The notes below the pieces were generated by a model, which saw only the letters and a program-made list of their open reading frames with translations, was not told the DNA's origin and searched no databases. From the NCBI GenBank assembly GCA_951217055.1, contig OX578277.1:105532119-105596118 (forward strand): DNA of 64,000 nt, in the 5' to 3' direction. The translations under genes were made by a program, and so were the position numbers. This document shows, one piece after another, positions 44,113 to 54,188 of the stretch (the stretch's first letter is position 1; each line of letters begins with the position of its first letter). Origin of the DNA: Gerris lacustris (lineage: Eukaryota; Arthropoda; Insecta; Hemiptera; Gerridae).

Positions 44113-44430
44113 CTTCAAATTCATACGTCTGCCGCGCTCCACCCTGTATTAATCTGATTTTTATGAAATTTGGATGGTTAATCGAGATCGACCGCAGATA
44201 ACACTAAATTAATTTCAACCGTCTGCGCTCTTTAAATTTTTCTTAATTGATACTTTAATAAATTATCATGTAAAAAATCAAAACAATTTTGACAGATTAA
44301 AAAAACTGAGGGAAACAATTAAATAGATTTGACAACTATTATAGGTATTTAAAGCATAAAATCATTAGTGTATATGAAATAGGAAGCTATGTGCCACTCA
44401 TATTGGCAGACCATTTATTCCTCTGCTCTA
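44113..44430 (+). repeat. Mariner right terminus and R1 3' half
   Basis: CTTCAAATTCATACGTCTGC and CGCGCTCCACCCTG end at 44146, followed by TA and R1 3' sequence (AATCTGATTTTTATGAAATT, GACCGCAGATAACAC, GGAAGCTATGTGCCACTC). The terminus is the inverse partner of the one at 41781-41813 only if the intervening loop is flipped. Confidence 0.75.
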
Positions 44431-44910
44431 ATTTTTTTATTTATTTTTTATAACAAAGATTTATATTAAATAATAATATAAATTTAGCTACTTTCATTCT
44501 TATTTATTTTTCTTAAGCTAGAGGTTACAAGATGGAATTTAAAAATTTCAATTTTAGAGACGAACACATGCTAGTATGAATTTGAGAGATCAACAATATA
44601 TTTATAGGAATTTCAGTGATCAATTAATTTTAATTGGAAATTTCACATAGAAAATCAAGCGTGCATCATCAAAGATCTGAATATTATATTTAACATAAAT
44701 CGACCTATTAATTTGACAATCAGTTTCCTCTTGTTCTATTACTAGACGAATAACCACATGAGTATTTGAGTATAAACCTTTAATTGCGTTCTAGAATGAT
44801 TTTGTAAAGTTGCCAAATAGGTTGCCAAAAGTCGGCAATTTACTCTTGTTGTATTACTAGACGAATAACCACATGGCTATAATCCTTTAATTGCGTTATT
44901 TGAAGATTTA
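44431..44910. other. AT-rich stretch with a short tandem duplication
   Basis: CTATTACTAGACGAATAACC and ACATGAGTATTTG recur once, in part, about 110 bp downstream (44735-44785 and 44850-44905, with CCTTTAATTGCGTT). Nothing else is recognised. Confidence 0.4.
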
Positions 44911-44914
44911 TTAA

Positions 44915-46333
44915 CCCTTTGAGTACTGAGTGATTTATTCTAGGGTTGCAGCGCAGGCCTGAGCAAGCAATTGAGGAATGTTCCACCCTGGCCTGAGTCA
45001 TTTTCTACCCTACACATTACATGTAACACACTTTTTTAATGCCATTGCCTTTTTCCCCTGCCAATAATTAAGCTAATTTGTAATATATTTTTACACATTC
45101 ACAATATATAAACCTTATTTTACAGTAATATATTTTTTAAAATAATTTTTTTTTAAAATAATTGTCGCAAAGTGAGTATATACATAATAATTACCGGCAA
45201 GGATTGGTGAATGAAGTAATTGTTTATACGGTTATTATTTTTTAATCTACAGTAATGTAGAAAGAATATCTACATCGTTTTAAGAATTTATATTTTATCG
45301 TGTACCCGCAAAGCGCTTACATACATACACAAACTGAGCCTATAATGTACAGATCTTCCGCTCTAGACTCTCTCTCTCTCCTTTGATGAATTTATAATAT
45401 AATATTATAATTTTTGTGAAAGCAAAAGCCCCATCCTCCTCTTTGATCCGGGCACAGAAATTGGAGCTGAACTAGGCCCCGCAATGTCTTGCTGCCTTTT
45501 GACATCAGAAAATTCATCGTCTGAACCCTCGTCGAAATCTTCCTCACTATCACTTCTTGTGAGAATTTCTAACAACTCCTCATCTGTCCATAAACGTCTC
45601 CTATTCCTATCTACAGGCATTATTCCTATTCCGCTAATAAATAAAATAAACCGAATAATTTATAATAATAACAAAAACCAAAGGAAGTCCAAAAAAGTAA
45701 GCCAGGTCAGATCGATAACGTCAATATAAACACAAAAATTAAGATGAGAATTCCGAGAGTAAGCCAAGTAATTTAGGTAACATCAATAAAAGCGAGAGTT
45801 TTGAAGAGGTGTATAAGGTTTGGTGTTCAAACAAGAACTGAGGTTGTAAAAGATTTTTGGCATTTAGCTCTTAACCTAACGGTACAATATTTACTAGAAA
45901 ATAGGAAAAAAGGACGGGGAAAGCCGGTTAGAGCCTACATAATATAATAGAGTAGGTAGAAAAGGATCCGTATTTGCTGAGAGATTGGAAAAAAGTGAAA
46001 AAGGATTAAGGCCTAGAGCTCGGTGCATGAGGTAGATGCGTGACGGGATCTACAACCCCTAGATGACGACATCTCGTCTATCCTTTCTTTTCTATCAGCA
46101 ACCCTCGCTCCATCTAAACGACCCTTTATAGAACCATAACCTACTTAATACAACCGACAACAACTAGAAAGCGCTAGATGTACAATCTCGGGCCTCTAAA
46201 CAAGAAAGAACTGTCCGCGTAAATTTACGTCAGTAGGCCTGATGACATCAAAACGGTTGACATAAATTTACGTCAGTAGGCCTGATGGCAGTAGGCCTGT
46301 TGACGTAAATTTACGTCAACAGTACTCAAAGGG
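44915..46333 (-). mobile_element. piggyBac-like element, internally deleted (1,419 bp)
   Basis: Flanked by TTAA at 44911-44914 and 46334-46337. Terminal inverted repeats are CCCTTTGAGTACTG and CAGTACTCAAAGGG. TTAA targets plus CCC-starting ends are diagnostic for piggyBac. The right subterminal region has three repeats of ATTTACGTCAGTAGGCCTG or its variants (46220-46320) with the palindrome-like GACGTAAATTTACGTC, probably transposase-binding sites. The minus strand carries the transposase N-terminus only. Confidence 0.85.
45405..45620 (-). pseudogene. piggyBac-type transposase N-terminal fragment (71 aa)
   Basis: The minus-strand frame starts MPVDRNRRRLWTDEELL, then ILTRSDSEEDFDEGSDDEFS, a basic-then-acidic N-terminus typical of piggyBac-derived transposases. 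Such N-termini are disordered and precede the DDD catalytic domain, which is absent here. The frame ends at 45405 in unrelated sequence, so the catalytic region was deleted. Its position inside TTAA-bounded inverted termini supports the call. Confidence 0.65.
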
Positions 46334-46337
46334 TTAA

Positions 46338-46871
46338 AGTTACAAAATAAGTGATTTTACCACAAACAAGGTCCTGTCGGTAATTTAATAAATTTTAAAG
46401 CATTTTACTGTCTAAACAAAATTAAATAGCTCCGAAGTCTCCAGCTCAAACCTTACTTAAGATATTATTTTTTTAGATTTGACAGAGGGGGAGGGGGGAG
46501 GAATATTTTTCTTACAAAATATGCGACGTATGGGAATAAATACGAAACCACATATAACATATTTGTATTCAGAACATCCTCCTCTTTCATATATATAACA
46601 ATCATGTTCATGTGAATATGAACATTTCATATTCACATTACGTATATTATTTTAAATAATGTTCAAGGCCTTGTTTTTGAGGGTTGATTTTTTGAGGTTT
46701 TCCTATATACTTTTCCTGTGTTAGGGTTATTACACATAAAATAAAGACAAAGTTTCAAATTTTGTTTTAGGTATTGTTGAAGATTCAGGTGGGTTTATGA
46801 TCTCCAAACAGAGAGACAGATAAGTGCAGGAATGTATAACGATACTCTTTTTTGGCTACAGACACTAATAG
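46338..46871. other. AT-rich stretch, nothing recognised
   Basis: Between the piggyBac remnant and R6. A small palindrome around 46600-46635 (TTCATGTGAATATGAAC) is the only structure noticed. Confidence 0.3.
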
Positions 46872-47387
46872 TACATTACGCATGCGAGTGTGGAGTTTGC
46901 ACCCGAGCGACAGCGAGGGTAGTAAAACCACACGAGCAATGCAAAATGCCGTTTTCGCACGAGTTGCGTACCGTACTTTATCTATGATTGTTAGATTTAA
47001 ATTATAAATACAGAAAAAAATAAACTTGCTGTATGTAAGTTCGTATCTCTTCTCTTGATAAAGATGGCATTAATCTTGAGTTGTATTTTTTGCCGAATTA
47101 ATTATTTCTGGAGGAGTATTATTCTCTACATTTTCGTCAAAGTCACTTGATTCACTCATTGTTTTTCACTAAAAACTCGATATAAACAGTTACTATAATA
47201 AAAGAATAGTAAATTAGTTTGGTTAAATGTAAACAAACTCGCTAATCGTGCGTAAAGCTAATGAATTCCTCTTCTTTACCACGCTAGCGCGGTAAAGAAG
47301 TGGAATTCTTCAGAACTATGAGACGCGCATGCGCAATGAATACAAGTACGTAAATAATCACTTTCTACGCATCTAAACAGAGATATA
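46872..47387 (-). mobile_element. R6 element, copy 3 (main part; remainder at 57473-57505)
   Basis: Minus orientation. It contains GCACCCGAGCGACAGCGAGG, GTTGCGTACCGTACTTTATC and a short frame starting at 47159 (MSESSDFDENVENNTPPEI, then a stop). It breaks at CTAAACAGAGATATA and resumes at 57470 with ATAATGTTTATATTTCG. ATA is shared at both junctions, the target duplication of the element that split it. Confidence 0.7.
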
Positions 47388-48036
47388 AGGTTTGTTCCAA
47401 CCACTCTTCAAACTGGTTTGGAACTGTACGACGCATGCGCATTTGGAAAAAAGAGTTCCAACGAGCCCAAACTCAAACTCTGACTGACTCCGACTGTTAA
47501 TCGGCTGTTCCAACCACGCTCTGATTGAATCACGGATTATTTTGGAACCAGTCAGAACAGTCAGCGATCGGCGGCAGGGACTAGTAGTTTGGGATTGAGT
47601 TTGGGTAAACAGAAACGTAACCTTCCGCTCCGCTTCATTGTTTTTGTTTTGATTTCGCTCGCCTATTACAATTATTCTCCTTTCTTGCGAATCAACTGTT
47701 CTTTTTAAAATGTTTTTGTACGAATGCGACGATGAATTTTTGTGCATATAATTGGCATTTTCTAGATATTTCTGAAAAAAATAAAAATTGGACCTATTTT
47801 CCAAGATGGACTTTTGATACTTATTCCATTTTCAAACAAATATCGAAAGAATCCGATTTATTTCCGCAATATTTCTTTCGTTAACTGGACTAAGATTAAT
47901 ATTGGTTTTTTAAAACAAAAGAGCATTTAGAATTATATCAATAACAATACGAGTGTGCCGTGAGTCTACTAAAACTGGTTCACCTCAGTAAGCCCGAAAA
48001 TAGTGAATTGCGTAAATCGAGATGAACTCGTGAATT

Positions 48037-49342
48037 TGTAGCCTTCTTTTTACTATGGCTCTTAGAGATTGGGTTTTGCCCAGCTCAGACGGTGAGAAGG
48101 GGGGGGGGGGGTAAGAAACTGAAATTTCGTTCTTCGAACTAAAATTAAAAAAATAAAATAGAGCGCCACCTCATTCAATAACTAAGGTTAGACCGGAAAC
48201 AGGAGAGGAAAGGAAAGAGTGGTAAGAAAGAATTTTCGAAAGGAAGGAATAGGGAATACAGGTAAGGAAAGGGAGAACTGGTGAATGAGGAAGCCAGTGA
48301 GGGGGAGGGGAGATACATAAGGATTATAAAAATTGGGTTACACTGAGTATAGTAAATTAATGAGTCTTTAATACTATGGTTATTGCGGAAATAAAATGGG
48401 CTGGCCCAGGGAGTGACTGATGTTATCTACTAATATTATATTACTTGATTTCTCTGTACACAAAAAAACATATAAATAAAAGAAAAATTAACCCTACCTA
48501 AGAAATTAGAACAGAAGCGGTATACCTTGGGGCCCCATCACAGATAACTCCTACGAGTGGTCTTCCACTCGGTATCTGATGAAAAATAAATACAGTCACA
48601 CTCAACTGGGTGTTATTTGGGCCCTTACAGTTAAAATAATAGATGTCTACATACGATAGTAAAATAAAAAAAATTATATTAGATACTGGGTAGGAGAGGG
48701 TGCGAAGGAAGTCCAGGTTGGTCGGGCCTTAAGTTTTACTGTCCACCGATGAAGGGGGATCTCGTCGGAGGGAAGAACACCACAAAATTGGGTCGTCCAG
48801 GAAGTCACCACGACCTGTACACCTAATCAGCAGGTTGGAGGGGTAGGTGTCTCTAGTCCACTTAAGTTGGAGAGTATTAGCTGCTAACACAGGAGCTGTA
48901 GCTGGTTGACCCAAAATTTACCACAGTAGGGTGTTAAGCTCCTATAAATCCACTACGTGAACAAACTTGACTCAGACAACTTAACTTTGCGGAAACCACA
49001 CAACTTTTCTTTTCCACAAGAAACCACGCTTTCGAACCACACAACTTCGTCTCCTAACCTCACTCCTCCACAAAACAAAATTCCCTACAGAAAAGAAAAT
49101 AAACAAAACTTTAAAAATTAGGAGTCCCACCTACTCCAAAAATTAAGGAAATATAAAAAAAAAATTCTCAACTAACAGGAATATTTTTCCTTAACAAAAC
49201 AAAATATGACCCATAAATAAAATGACCGTAGCCCTCATAATTTCCCCTGCAACTCAGACTGCCCTAATCTTTTTACAAAACAATTTAACAAAAAAAAATT
49301 ACAACCTGTAAAAATAACAAACCTCTAAATTTAATTGTTACA
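48037..49342 (-). repeat. 3' LTR of the gypsy element
   Basis: 1,306 bp, TG...CA ends on either strand. It carries a poly-G run of 13 (48097-48109) near the plus-strand left end. A 61-codon frame (48729-48914) is present identically in both LTRs but has no known domain. Confidence 0.93.
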
Positions 49343-49349
49343 AATTATA

Positions 49350-49357
49350 TCCCTTCC
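49350..49357 (-). promoter_or_regulatory. Candidate polypurine tract
   Basis: Minus strand GGAAGGGA, separated from the 3' LTR by TATAATT. It is short and not adjacent to the LTR, so the plus-strand primer site is uncertain. Confidence 0.35.
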
Positions 49358-49607
49358 GGGGAAAAAGAATAAAAAGTAAAAGAAAAGAAACTTCACTTAC
49401 GGTTAAATAATAAAATTACTACTAGATTAACTTTAAAAAAATGTACTTGAACGGACCTGTCTTCTGAGGACCACAAATACAAATAATTGAAAATATTTTA
49501 CTGTAAAAACTAAATTATAAATTATTCTTGAAATAAAGACTAAAAATTATAAAGTGGAGAGATGTCCTGGTGGGAGGGCTCCCTCTCAATCTTCCTGCTA
49601 CTGCTAC

Positions 49608-52600
49608 TTAATCGGGCTCCCGTTTAAGCTCCGATACGTGCCATCGCCCAATAGCTTTTCCGGCCTCGTCTTCCAACTCGTACACCAAAGGAGTAAACTT
49701 CTTCACCACACGACATCTAACAAACTTTGGCGCGAGCTTTGCCGAAAAATTCTTTGAAGCGTCAGACAGATAGTGAGTCCGCTTCCAAACGTAATCACCT
49801 TCGTCGAACTCTTCATGTCGTCTCCTTAGATTGTAGGTGCGGGTGTTTCTCTGGTGGACTTTCTTAAGACGATCCCTTACTCTCTGTATAACTTCCTGCA
49901 ACGACTCTAGTTTCTTCGTTGTTTGTTCCGCTGTTGGGTCGGGAGGGGCTAACAACGGATCTTCATGACCGGGTAGTCTGGTTCCATCTGGTTGCAGATT
50001 TCTCCCAAACGTGAGATAAGATGGTGTATAGCCCGTTGACTCGTTCACCGCTGTCCTTAGTGCGAATCCAAGTTGGGGAAGGTGTTTATCCCACAACTTA
50101 TGATTATCTCGTATGTACGAGGAGATCATACCTTTGATCGTTCGGTTGTACCGTTCCGTGGGGTTGCTCTGAGCGTGGTACAGAGGGTTAAAGAGCATTC
50201 TTACCTTGTACTGCCCCATCAAGGCTTGAAATTCTTTACTCTTCCACTGCGGCCCATTGTCTGCTATGAAGTACTGTGGTACACCGAAGATCATAAATAC
50301 TTCCTCCTCGACATATCGTCCAATGGCCTTCGCATCGGCCTTTCTCAAGGGATGTAGGAGCGCATACTTCGTGAAGCAGTCCACAATAACCAAAAGGTAT
50401 TGGTTCTGCTTCGAAGATCTTGGAAAGGGACCCATAAGATCGCCGCAGACCATCCTCCAAGGAGCACCAGGATCGCGTTGACTTCCCATCAATCCTGCGG
50501 GCTTCTTCGGCTCACTTTTGTGTCCCAGACAAACCTGACATTTCTTTACATATGTCGAGATATCAGACGCCATCCCAGGCCAATAATATCTTTCCATGAT
50601 TCTCATTTTGGTCTTGAATGAACCTAGATGACCTGCCATGGGTACGTCATGGTTCTCGGACATTACGGCTTTCCGTCGGTCTTTGGGTACAACTTCCTTC
50701 CACGGTGAAGTATCTCCCACGTTTTTCCTCCGAGTCCTGTTACAGAAGAGCCTTCCTTGCTCTACCATCCACATCGGATACTTTTCCGGATTTTCGGAAA
50801 CCTTCTTGGACAGGTCGGCATACCATCTATCGGTGGTTTCCTCCTGAACCACTTCCACAGCGCTGACAGGAGCTCTTGATAAAGCGTCGGCAGCCACATT
50901 AAGTTTTCCGGGCCGGTGGATCACCTCAAAGTCGTATTGTTGCAACCGAAGGACCCACCGAGCAAGTCTACCTTTTGGTTCCTTTAAACCAATAAGCCAT
51001 TTGAGGGCCATGTGGTCCGTCACCACACTAAATGTCTGGCCTTCTAAATACGAGCGAAACTTTTCTATGGCCCACAACACTGCCAGTGCCTCTAGCTCGG
51101 TTGCGCAGTACTTCCTCTCCAGACTGGTAAGAGAGCGACTAGCAAAGGCTATTACCCTCTCTCCGTCATCTAACTCCTGGGAAAGTATGGCTCCAAGGCC
51201 AACCTCACTAGCATCCGTTTGTAAAATAAACGGCCGCTTAAAGTCGGGACAGGTCAATACCGGAGCAGATATAAGTTGCTCTTTTAACTCCCGGAAAGCT
51301 TTATCACATTCATTCGACCATACCCATCGGCTTCCTTTCTTTAGTAGAGCAGTCAGAGGCGCAGTAATAGAAGAGAATCCTGGAACGAAGCGACGATACC
51401 AGGACGCCATTCCTAGGAATCTCCTCATCTGCTTTGGTGTTCTGGGTATGGGGTAGTCAACTACAGCGCTGACTTTGTCGGGGTCCACATGGAGTCCATT
51501 ATAGTCGACCACATAGCCCAGGTATTTTAACAATGGACGACAAAACTGGCACTTATCTTTGTTCAACGTCAAACCTGCTTTCAGGAGACGGGACAAGACA
51601 GTCTTCAACACCGCCACATGTGTCTTGAAGTCGGGTGTGCAGATGATGATGTCGTCCAAGTAAACGAAGACGTACACTTCAACATCAGCTCCTAATACCT
51701 GGTCTATCAGCCTTTGCCATGTGGCCGGACTATTATGGAGTCCAAACGGCATTCGGCGGAACTGAAATAAACCGCGGGTCGGCACTGTAAAAGCCGTCTT
51801 TTCCCTTGATTTACTCTCCAGCGGTACCTGCCAATAAGCCGACTTTATGTCGAGGGATGAAATATATTTCGCCTCCTTGAGGCGATCTAGAATGTGGGAC
51901 ACGTAGGGCAAAGGATATGCGTCCTTCTTGGTGACAGCGTTCACCTTCCGAAAATCAACGCAAAACCGGTATGACTTATCGGGTTTAGCTACCATAACGA
52001 TGGGCGACGACCACGCAGACTTAGAGGGTTCAACGATATTATTTTTAAGCATGTCATCCAGTTCTTCGTTGATCCTAGCTTGAACTGCGGGTGAAACAGG
52101 ATAATATCTTTGCTTAATGGGAGCCGCATCACCGGTGTCGATGACGTGCTCCACTAAGCTCGTACACCCTAGTTCGCTACCCATTTGACGAAAGAAATCC
52201 TCAGTGACGTCTCTTAGCTGCCTCCGCTGTTCCATCGTAAGGTGATCTTCTGATACCAACGCTTCTGCGATCCTCGCTTCTTCGCCGAACTGAAACTTCT
52301 CTGTCACCAAGTCTGGAACGATATCCATCGCTCTCCAAAAATCCAAGCCTAAAATTAATTGACAAGATATGGATGGAATTACCAAGGTGGGAATTACTTT
52401 GAGTTTTCCTTCCAAGACCATAGGTACATCCACAATGCCCGCTACTTTACACGGCCGTCCGTCGGCAACCGTGCACTTAATACCGGATGACTCAGTGATT
52501 TTTAAGCCTAAACTTTGCAAAACGTCCCATCCTTTTTGACCTACCAATGTCCTCGTGGCTCCCGAGTCCAACAAACCTAGCATTGAGTAGCCTAACACCG

Positions 52601-52904
52601 TAACCTTTAGATAGGGTCGAGAATCACCTGTAGCTGAGGTGATCAAACCACTAACACTCTCACTACTAAGGAAATCTCGAACCTTCTCTAACCAGTCCTG
52701 CTTCTCTTTATTGATTTGGATCTTAAAATTATCAGAAGAGAGACAAGAACGATCCTTTAATCTTGCCTCTTCACACCGTTTCCCTGAGCAGAAGGACAAC
52801 GAGGGCATTTCCGGGTGGAAAGATCTCGATTTCCACATCCTGGGCAAAATCCTAATTTTGGACACCGTACGAAGAAGTGTCCTTCCTGTCCACAACTGAA
52901 GCAC
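49608..52904 (-). CDS. pol: Pol polyprotein (protease, RT, RNase H, integrase)
   Basis: This 1,098-codon open frame is made as a Gag-Pol fusion, so residue numbers run from the first Met although real Pol starts at about residue 42, after the frameshift. Protease: DSGA at 113-116. RT: DFRKVNAV near 317-324, LDIKSAYWQVPL 351-362, MPFGLHNSPA near 385-394 and catalytic YLDD 415-418. RNase H: Asp564, Glu603, Asp630 in TDAS, ATELEAL and TDH contexts. Integrase: zinc finger His752, His759, Cys789, Cys792; DDE core Asp822, Asp882, Glu917, with NPTERYNR in place of the more usual NGQVER, giving 34 residues between the last two. The tail carries a GPY/F-like segment but no chromodomain. All catalytic residues are present and the frame is uninterrupted. 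The protein copies and integrates the element's DNA. Confidence 0.95.
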   Translation of the reverse strand: MLQLWTGRTLLRTVSKIRILPRMWKSRSFHPEMPSLSFCSGKRCEEARLKDRSCLSSDNFKIQINKEKQDWLEKVRDFLSSESVSGLITSATGDSRPYLKVTVLGYSMLGLLDSGATRTLVGQKGWDVLQSLGLKITESSGIKCTVADGRPCKVAGIVDVPMVLEGKLKVIPTLVIPSISCQLILGLDFWRAMDIVPDLVTEKFQFGEEARIAEALVSEDHLTMEQRRQLRDVTEDFFRQMGSELGCTSLVEHVIDTGDAAPIKQRYYPVSPAVQARINEELDDMLKNNIVEPSKSAWSSPIVMVAKPDKSYRFCVDFRKVNAVTKKDAYPLPYVSHILDRLKEAKYISSLDIKSAYWQVPLESKSREKTAFTVPTRGLFQFRRMPFGLHNSPATWQRLIDQVLGADVEVYVFVYLDDIIICTPDFKTHVAVLKTVLSRLLKAGLTLNKDKCQFCRPLLKYLGYVVDYNGLHVDPDKVSAVVDYPIPRTPKQMRRFLGMASWYRRFVPGFSSITAPLTALLKKGSRWVWSNECDKAFRELKEQLISAPVLTCPDFKRPFILQTDASEVGLGAILSQELDDGERVIAFASRSLTSLERKYCATELEALAVLWAIEKFRSYLEGQTFSVVTDHMALKWLIGLKEPKGRLARWVLRLQQYDFEVIHRPGKLNVAADALSRAPVSAVEVVQEETTDRWYADLSKKVSENPEKYPMWMVEQGRLFCNRTRRKNVGDTSPWKEVVPKDRRKAVMSENHDVPMAGHLGSFKTKMRIMERYYWPGMASDISTYVKKCQVCLGHKSEPKKPAGLMGSQRDPGAPWRMVCGDLMGPFPRSSKQNQYLLVIVDCFTKYALLHPLRKADAKAIGRYVEEEVFMIFGVPQYFIADNGPQWKSKEFQALMGQYKVRMLFNPLYHAQSNPTERYNRTIKGMISSYIRDNHKLWDKHLPQLGFALRTAVNESTGYTPSYLTFGRNLQPDGTRLPGHEDPLLAPPDPTAEQTTKKLESLQEVIQRVRDRLKKVHQRNTRTYNLRRRHEEFDEGDYVWKRTHYLSDASKNFSAKLAPKFVRCRVVKKFTPLVYELEDEAGKAIGRWHVSELKREPD
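52735..52784 (-). promoter_or_regulatory. -1 programmed frameshift signal (gag/pol)
   Basis: On the minus strand the heptamer GGGAAAC (52784-52778) sits in the gag frame as G GGA AAC, the canonical X XXY YYZ form. Slipping back one base leads directly into the pol frame (R C E E A R). After a 5-nt spacer, GAAGAGGCAAGA (52772-52761) can pair with TCTTGT and CTCTTC (52748-52735), giving 12 pairs with one G-U and a 2-nt bulge around a 12-nt loop that contains the gag stop codon. The layout matches known -1 frameshift stimulators; folding was done by eye. Confidence 0.8.
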
Positions 52905-53866
52905 TTCCTGGTCCTCGGAAGCGGTCTCGAGTAGTTCAGATTGGGTCTGGGCTTACCTGAAGTCGATTGAGGGGCATCCGGTTGACAATTTGGAGCCTTT
53001 AAAGTTTGGTTACGTCGAGTAGAGTAGTCAGACCCACCTGAGCTGCTGCACTTCACTTCACTCACTCGGCTACTATGGTTGTCCAGTACAGTTGATGGTC
53101 CCATATACGCTAGACTTGGCTCTAATAGCGTTTTCCTCGCGGAAGGGGGAGGCTTGTACTTGTCCATATGGGACTTATCCCCTTGAATTCTCCTTCCCAG
53201 CTTGACAAAGTCATCGACACAATCTACTCCATACTGTCGAATCCTGTCATAGAAGTACGGTGTCACGTTGCGAAACAAAATCTTTAATTTCTCTTCCTCC
53301 TTGAGCTCGAGACGAGAAAAATACGTTTTCATCACCGCAACGAAATCACCGAACTTTTCTTCCGGGCCTTGGGTCCGACTGAGCATTTCGGCCGTTAACT
53401 CAACGGGGTAATCTTCGTCCTCATATTCCTCTTTCAGCAGATAGACCAGTTCTGCCCAAGAGGAAATTTCTCGGCAGATCGACTTATACCACCGGAGTGC
53501 GGAACCGTCAAACAGGTCGATTGCTCCTCGCCACAGATCTTCTTGGGTCGCATTCCTTGCTTGGCGGTAAAACTCCACGTCCTCAAGGAAAGAACGGAGC
53601 GATTTGCCCTGTCCACTGCCGGCGAATCTAATCCCCCATTCCTTGGTCGGGATGACTTTACGTCGACCTTGGGTCACTTGGGTGGTCGCTAGAGATCGGA
53701 TGAGATCTTCCAGAGGAACCTCTTTTTCCACACCAACTTCCTTCACCAAACCGGATTTACCTGCTACCTCACTCTTCCCATCTGACTTATCGGGTCCGGT
53801 AGTCGGAACGTTAGGTAAAGCTCCAGATTTATCGTCTAGCAAATCTTTTAGATCGACCAGTTTCAT
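52757..53866 (-). CDS. gag: Gag protein, capsid and nucleocapsid part (369 aa)
   Basis: Structural protein that packages the element RNA in the cytoplasm. A retrotransposon-gag capsid region spans about residues 75-230 (for example FLEDVEFYRQARN, WYKSICREISSWAELV, EEEKLKILFRNV, YFYDRIRQYGV). A CCHC zinc knuckle, CFSCGQEGHFFVRC, is at 322-335, followed by a second cysteine cluster, CPGC and CPRC, at 341-357. The frame overlaps pol by 148 nt in the -1 register. The Met used (53866) lies inside the end of the upstream frame 53829-54188. A stop precedes it in frame at 53885-53887, so either translation restarts here or a frame change joins it to the upstream frame. Confidence 0.9.
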   Translation of the reverse strand: MKLVDLKDLLDDKSGALPNVPTTGPDKSDGKSEVAGKSGLVKEVGVEKEVPLEDLIRSLATTQVTQGRRKVIPTKEWGIRFAGSGQGKSLRSFLEDVEFYRQARNATQEDLWRGAIDLFDGSALRWYKSICREISSWAELVYLLKEEYEDEDYPVELTAEMLSRTQGPEEKFGDFVAVMKTYFSRLELKEEEKLKILFRNVTPYFYDRIRQYGVDCVDDFVKLGRRIQGDKSHMDKYKPPPSARKTLLEPSLAYMGPSTVLDNHSSRVSEVKCSSSGGSDYSTRRNQTLKAPNCQPDAPQSTSGKPRPNLNYSRPLPRTRKCFSCGQEGHFFVRCPKLGFCPGCGNRDLSTRKCPRCPSAQGNGVKRQD

Positions 53867-54188
53867 CGGGAATAGGACACCTAGTTAACCGGTTCATAGT
53901 GTGTGTGAGGAGAGTAACTATTTTCCTATAATCCGAATCGCCTTTGCGTCCTGCGAAGGAAGTGATTTTCTCCTCCAGCTTCACTACTTTCCTAGTAATA
54001 AGAGGCATTTCCTCCTCGTGATTCCTCTTTCTTGCAGGTGACTCCGGGATTGTGGCCATTTGTTCCCTTTCCATCCTTAACAGGGTTCGTAGGGAACGAC
54101 GCATCGCCTCTACCGTAGAAACGCCCGTGACTCCTCGAATTTCCAATTCGTACTCTATTTCCTCCTTATCAAGTCTTTCTACTTCCAT
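53829..54188 (-). CDS. Gag N-terminal frame (119 aa), out of register with the rest of gag
   Basis: Starts MEVERLDKEEIEYELEIRG and is followed by VTGVSTVEAMRRSLRTLL, a helical beginning common to gag proteins of arthropod Ty3/gypsy elements. A later part reads RKIVTLLTHTMNRLTRCPI. It ends at a stop at 53829-53831, after overlapping the main gag frame by 38 nt. The main frame is +1 relative to it. A single-base indel in an A run (AAAA near 53844-53847) could explain the break, or the element may use two reading frames. There is no other ATG upstream on this strand that fits. Confidence 0.75.
   Translation of the reverse strand: MEVERLDKEEIEYELEIRGVTGVSTVEAMRRSLRTLLRMEREQMATIPESPARKRNHEEEMPLITRKVVKLEEKITSFAGRKGDSDYRKIVTLLTHTMNRLTRCPIPDETGRSKRFARR

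Noticed and set aside
47373..47804. 143-codon minus-strand frame in the Harbinger-like element
   Set aside because: No motif recognised; the plus strand shows a more element-like start (MFLYECDDEFL), so this frame is probably fortuitous.
48729..48914. 61-codon frame identical in both LTRs
   Set aside because: Identity follows from LTR duplication; no domain or coding signature is visible.
49343..49607. Search for an env-like frame between pol and the 3' LTR
   Set aside because: Only 265 bp remain and no frame is present; the element lacks env.
50073..51456. Several plus-strand frames opposite pol
   Set aside because: Shadows of the integrase and RT coding region on the minus strand.
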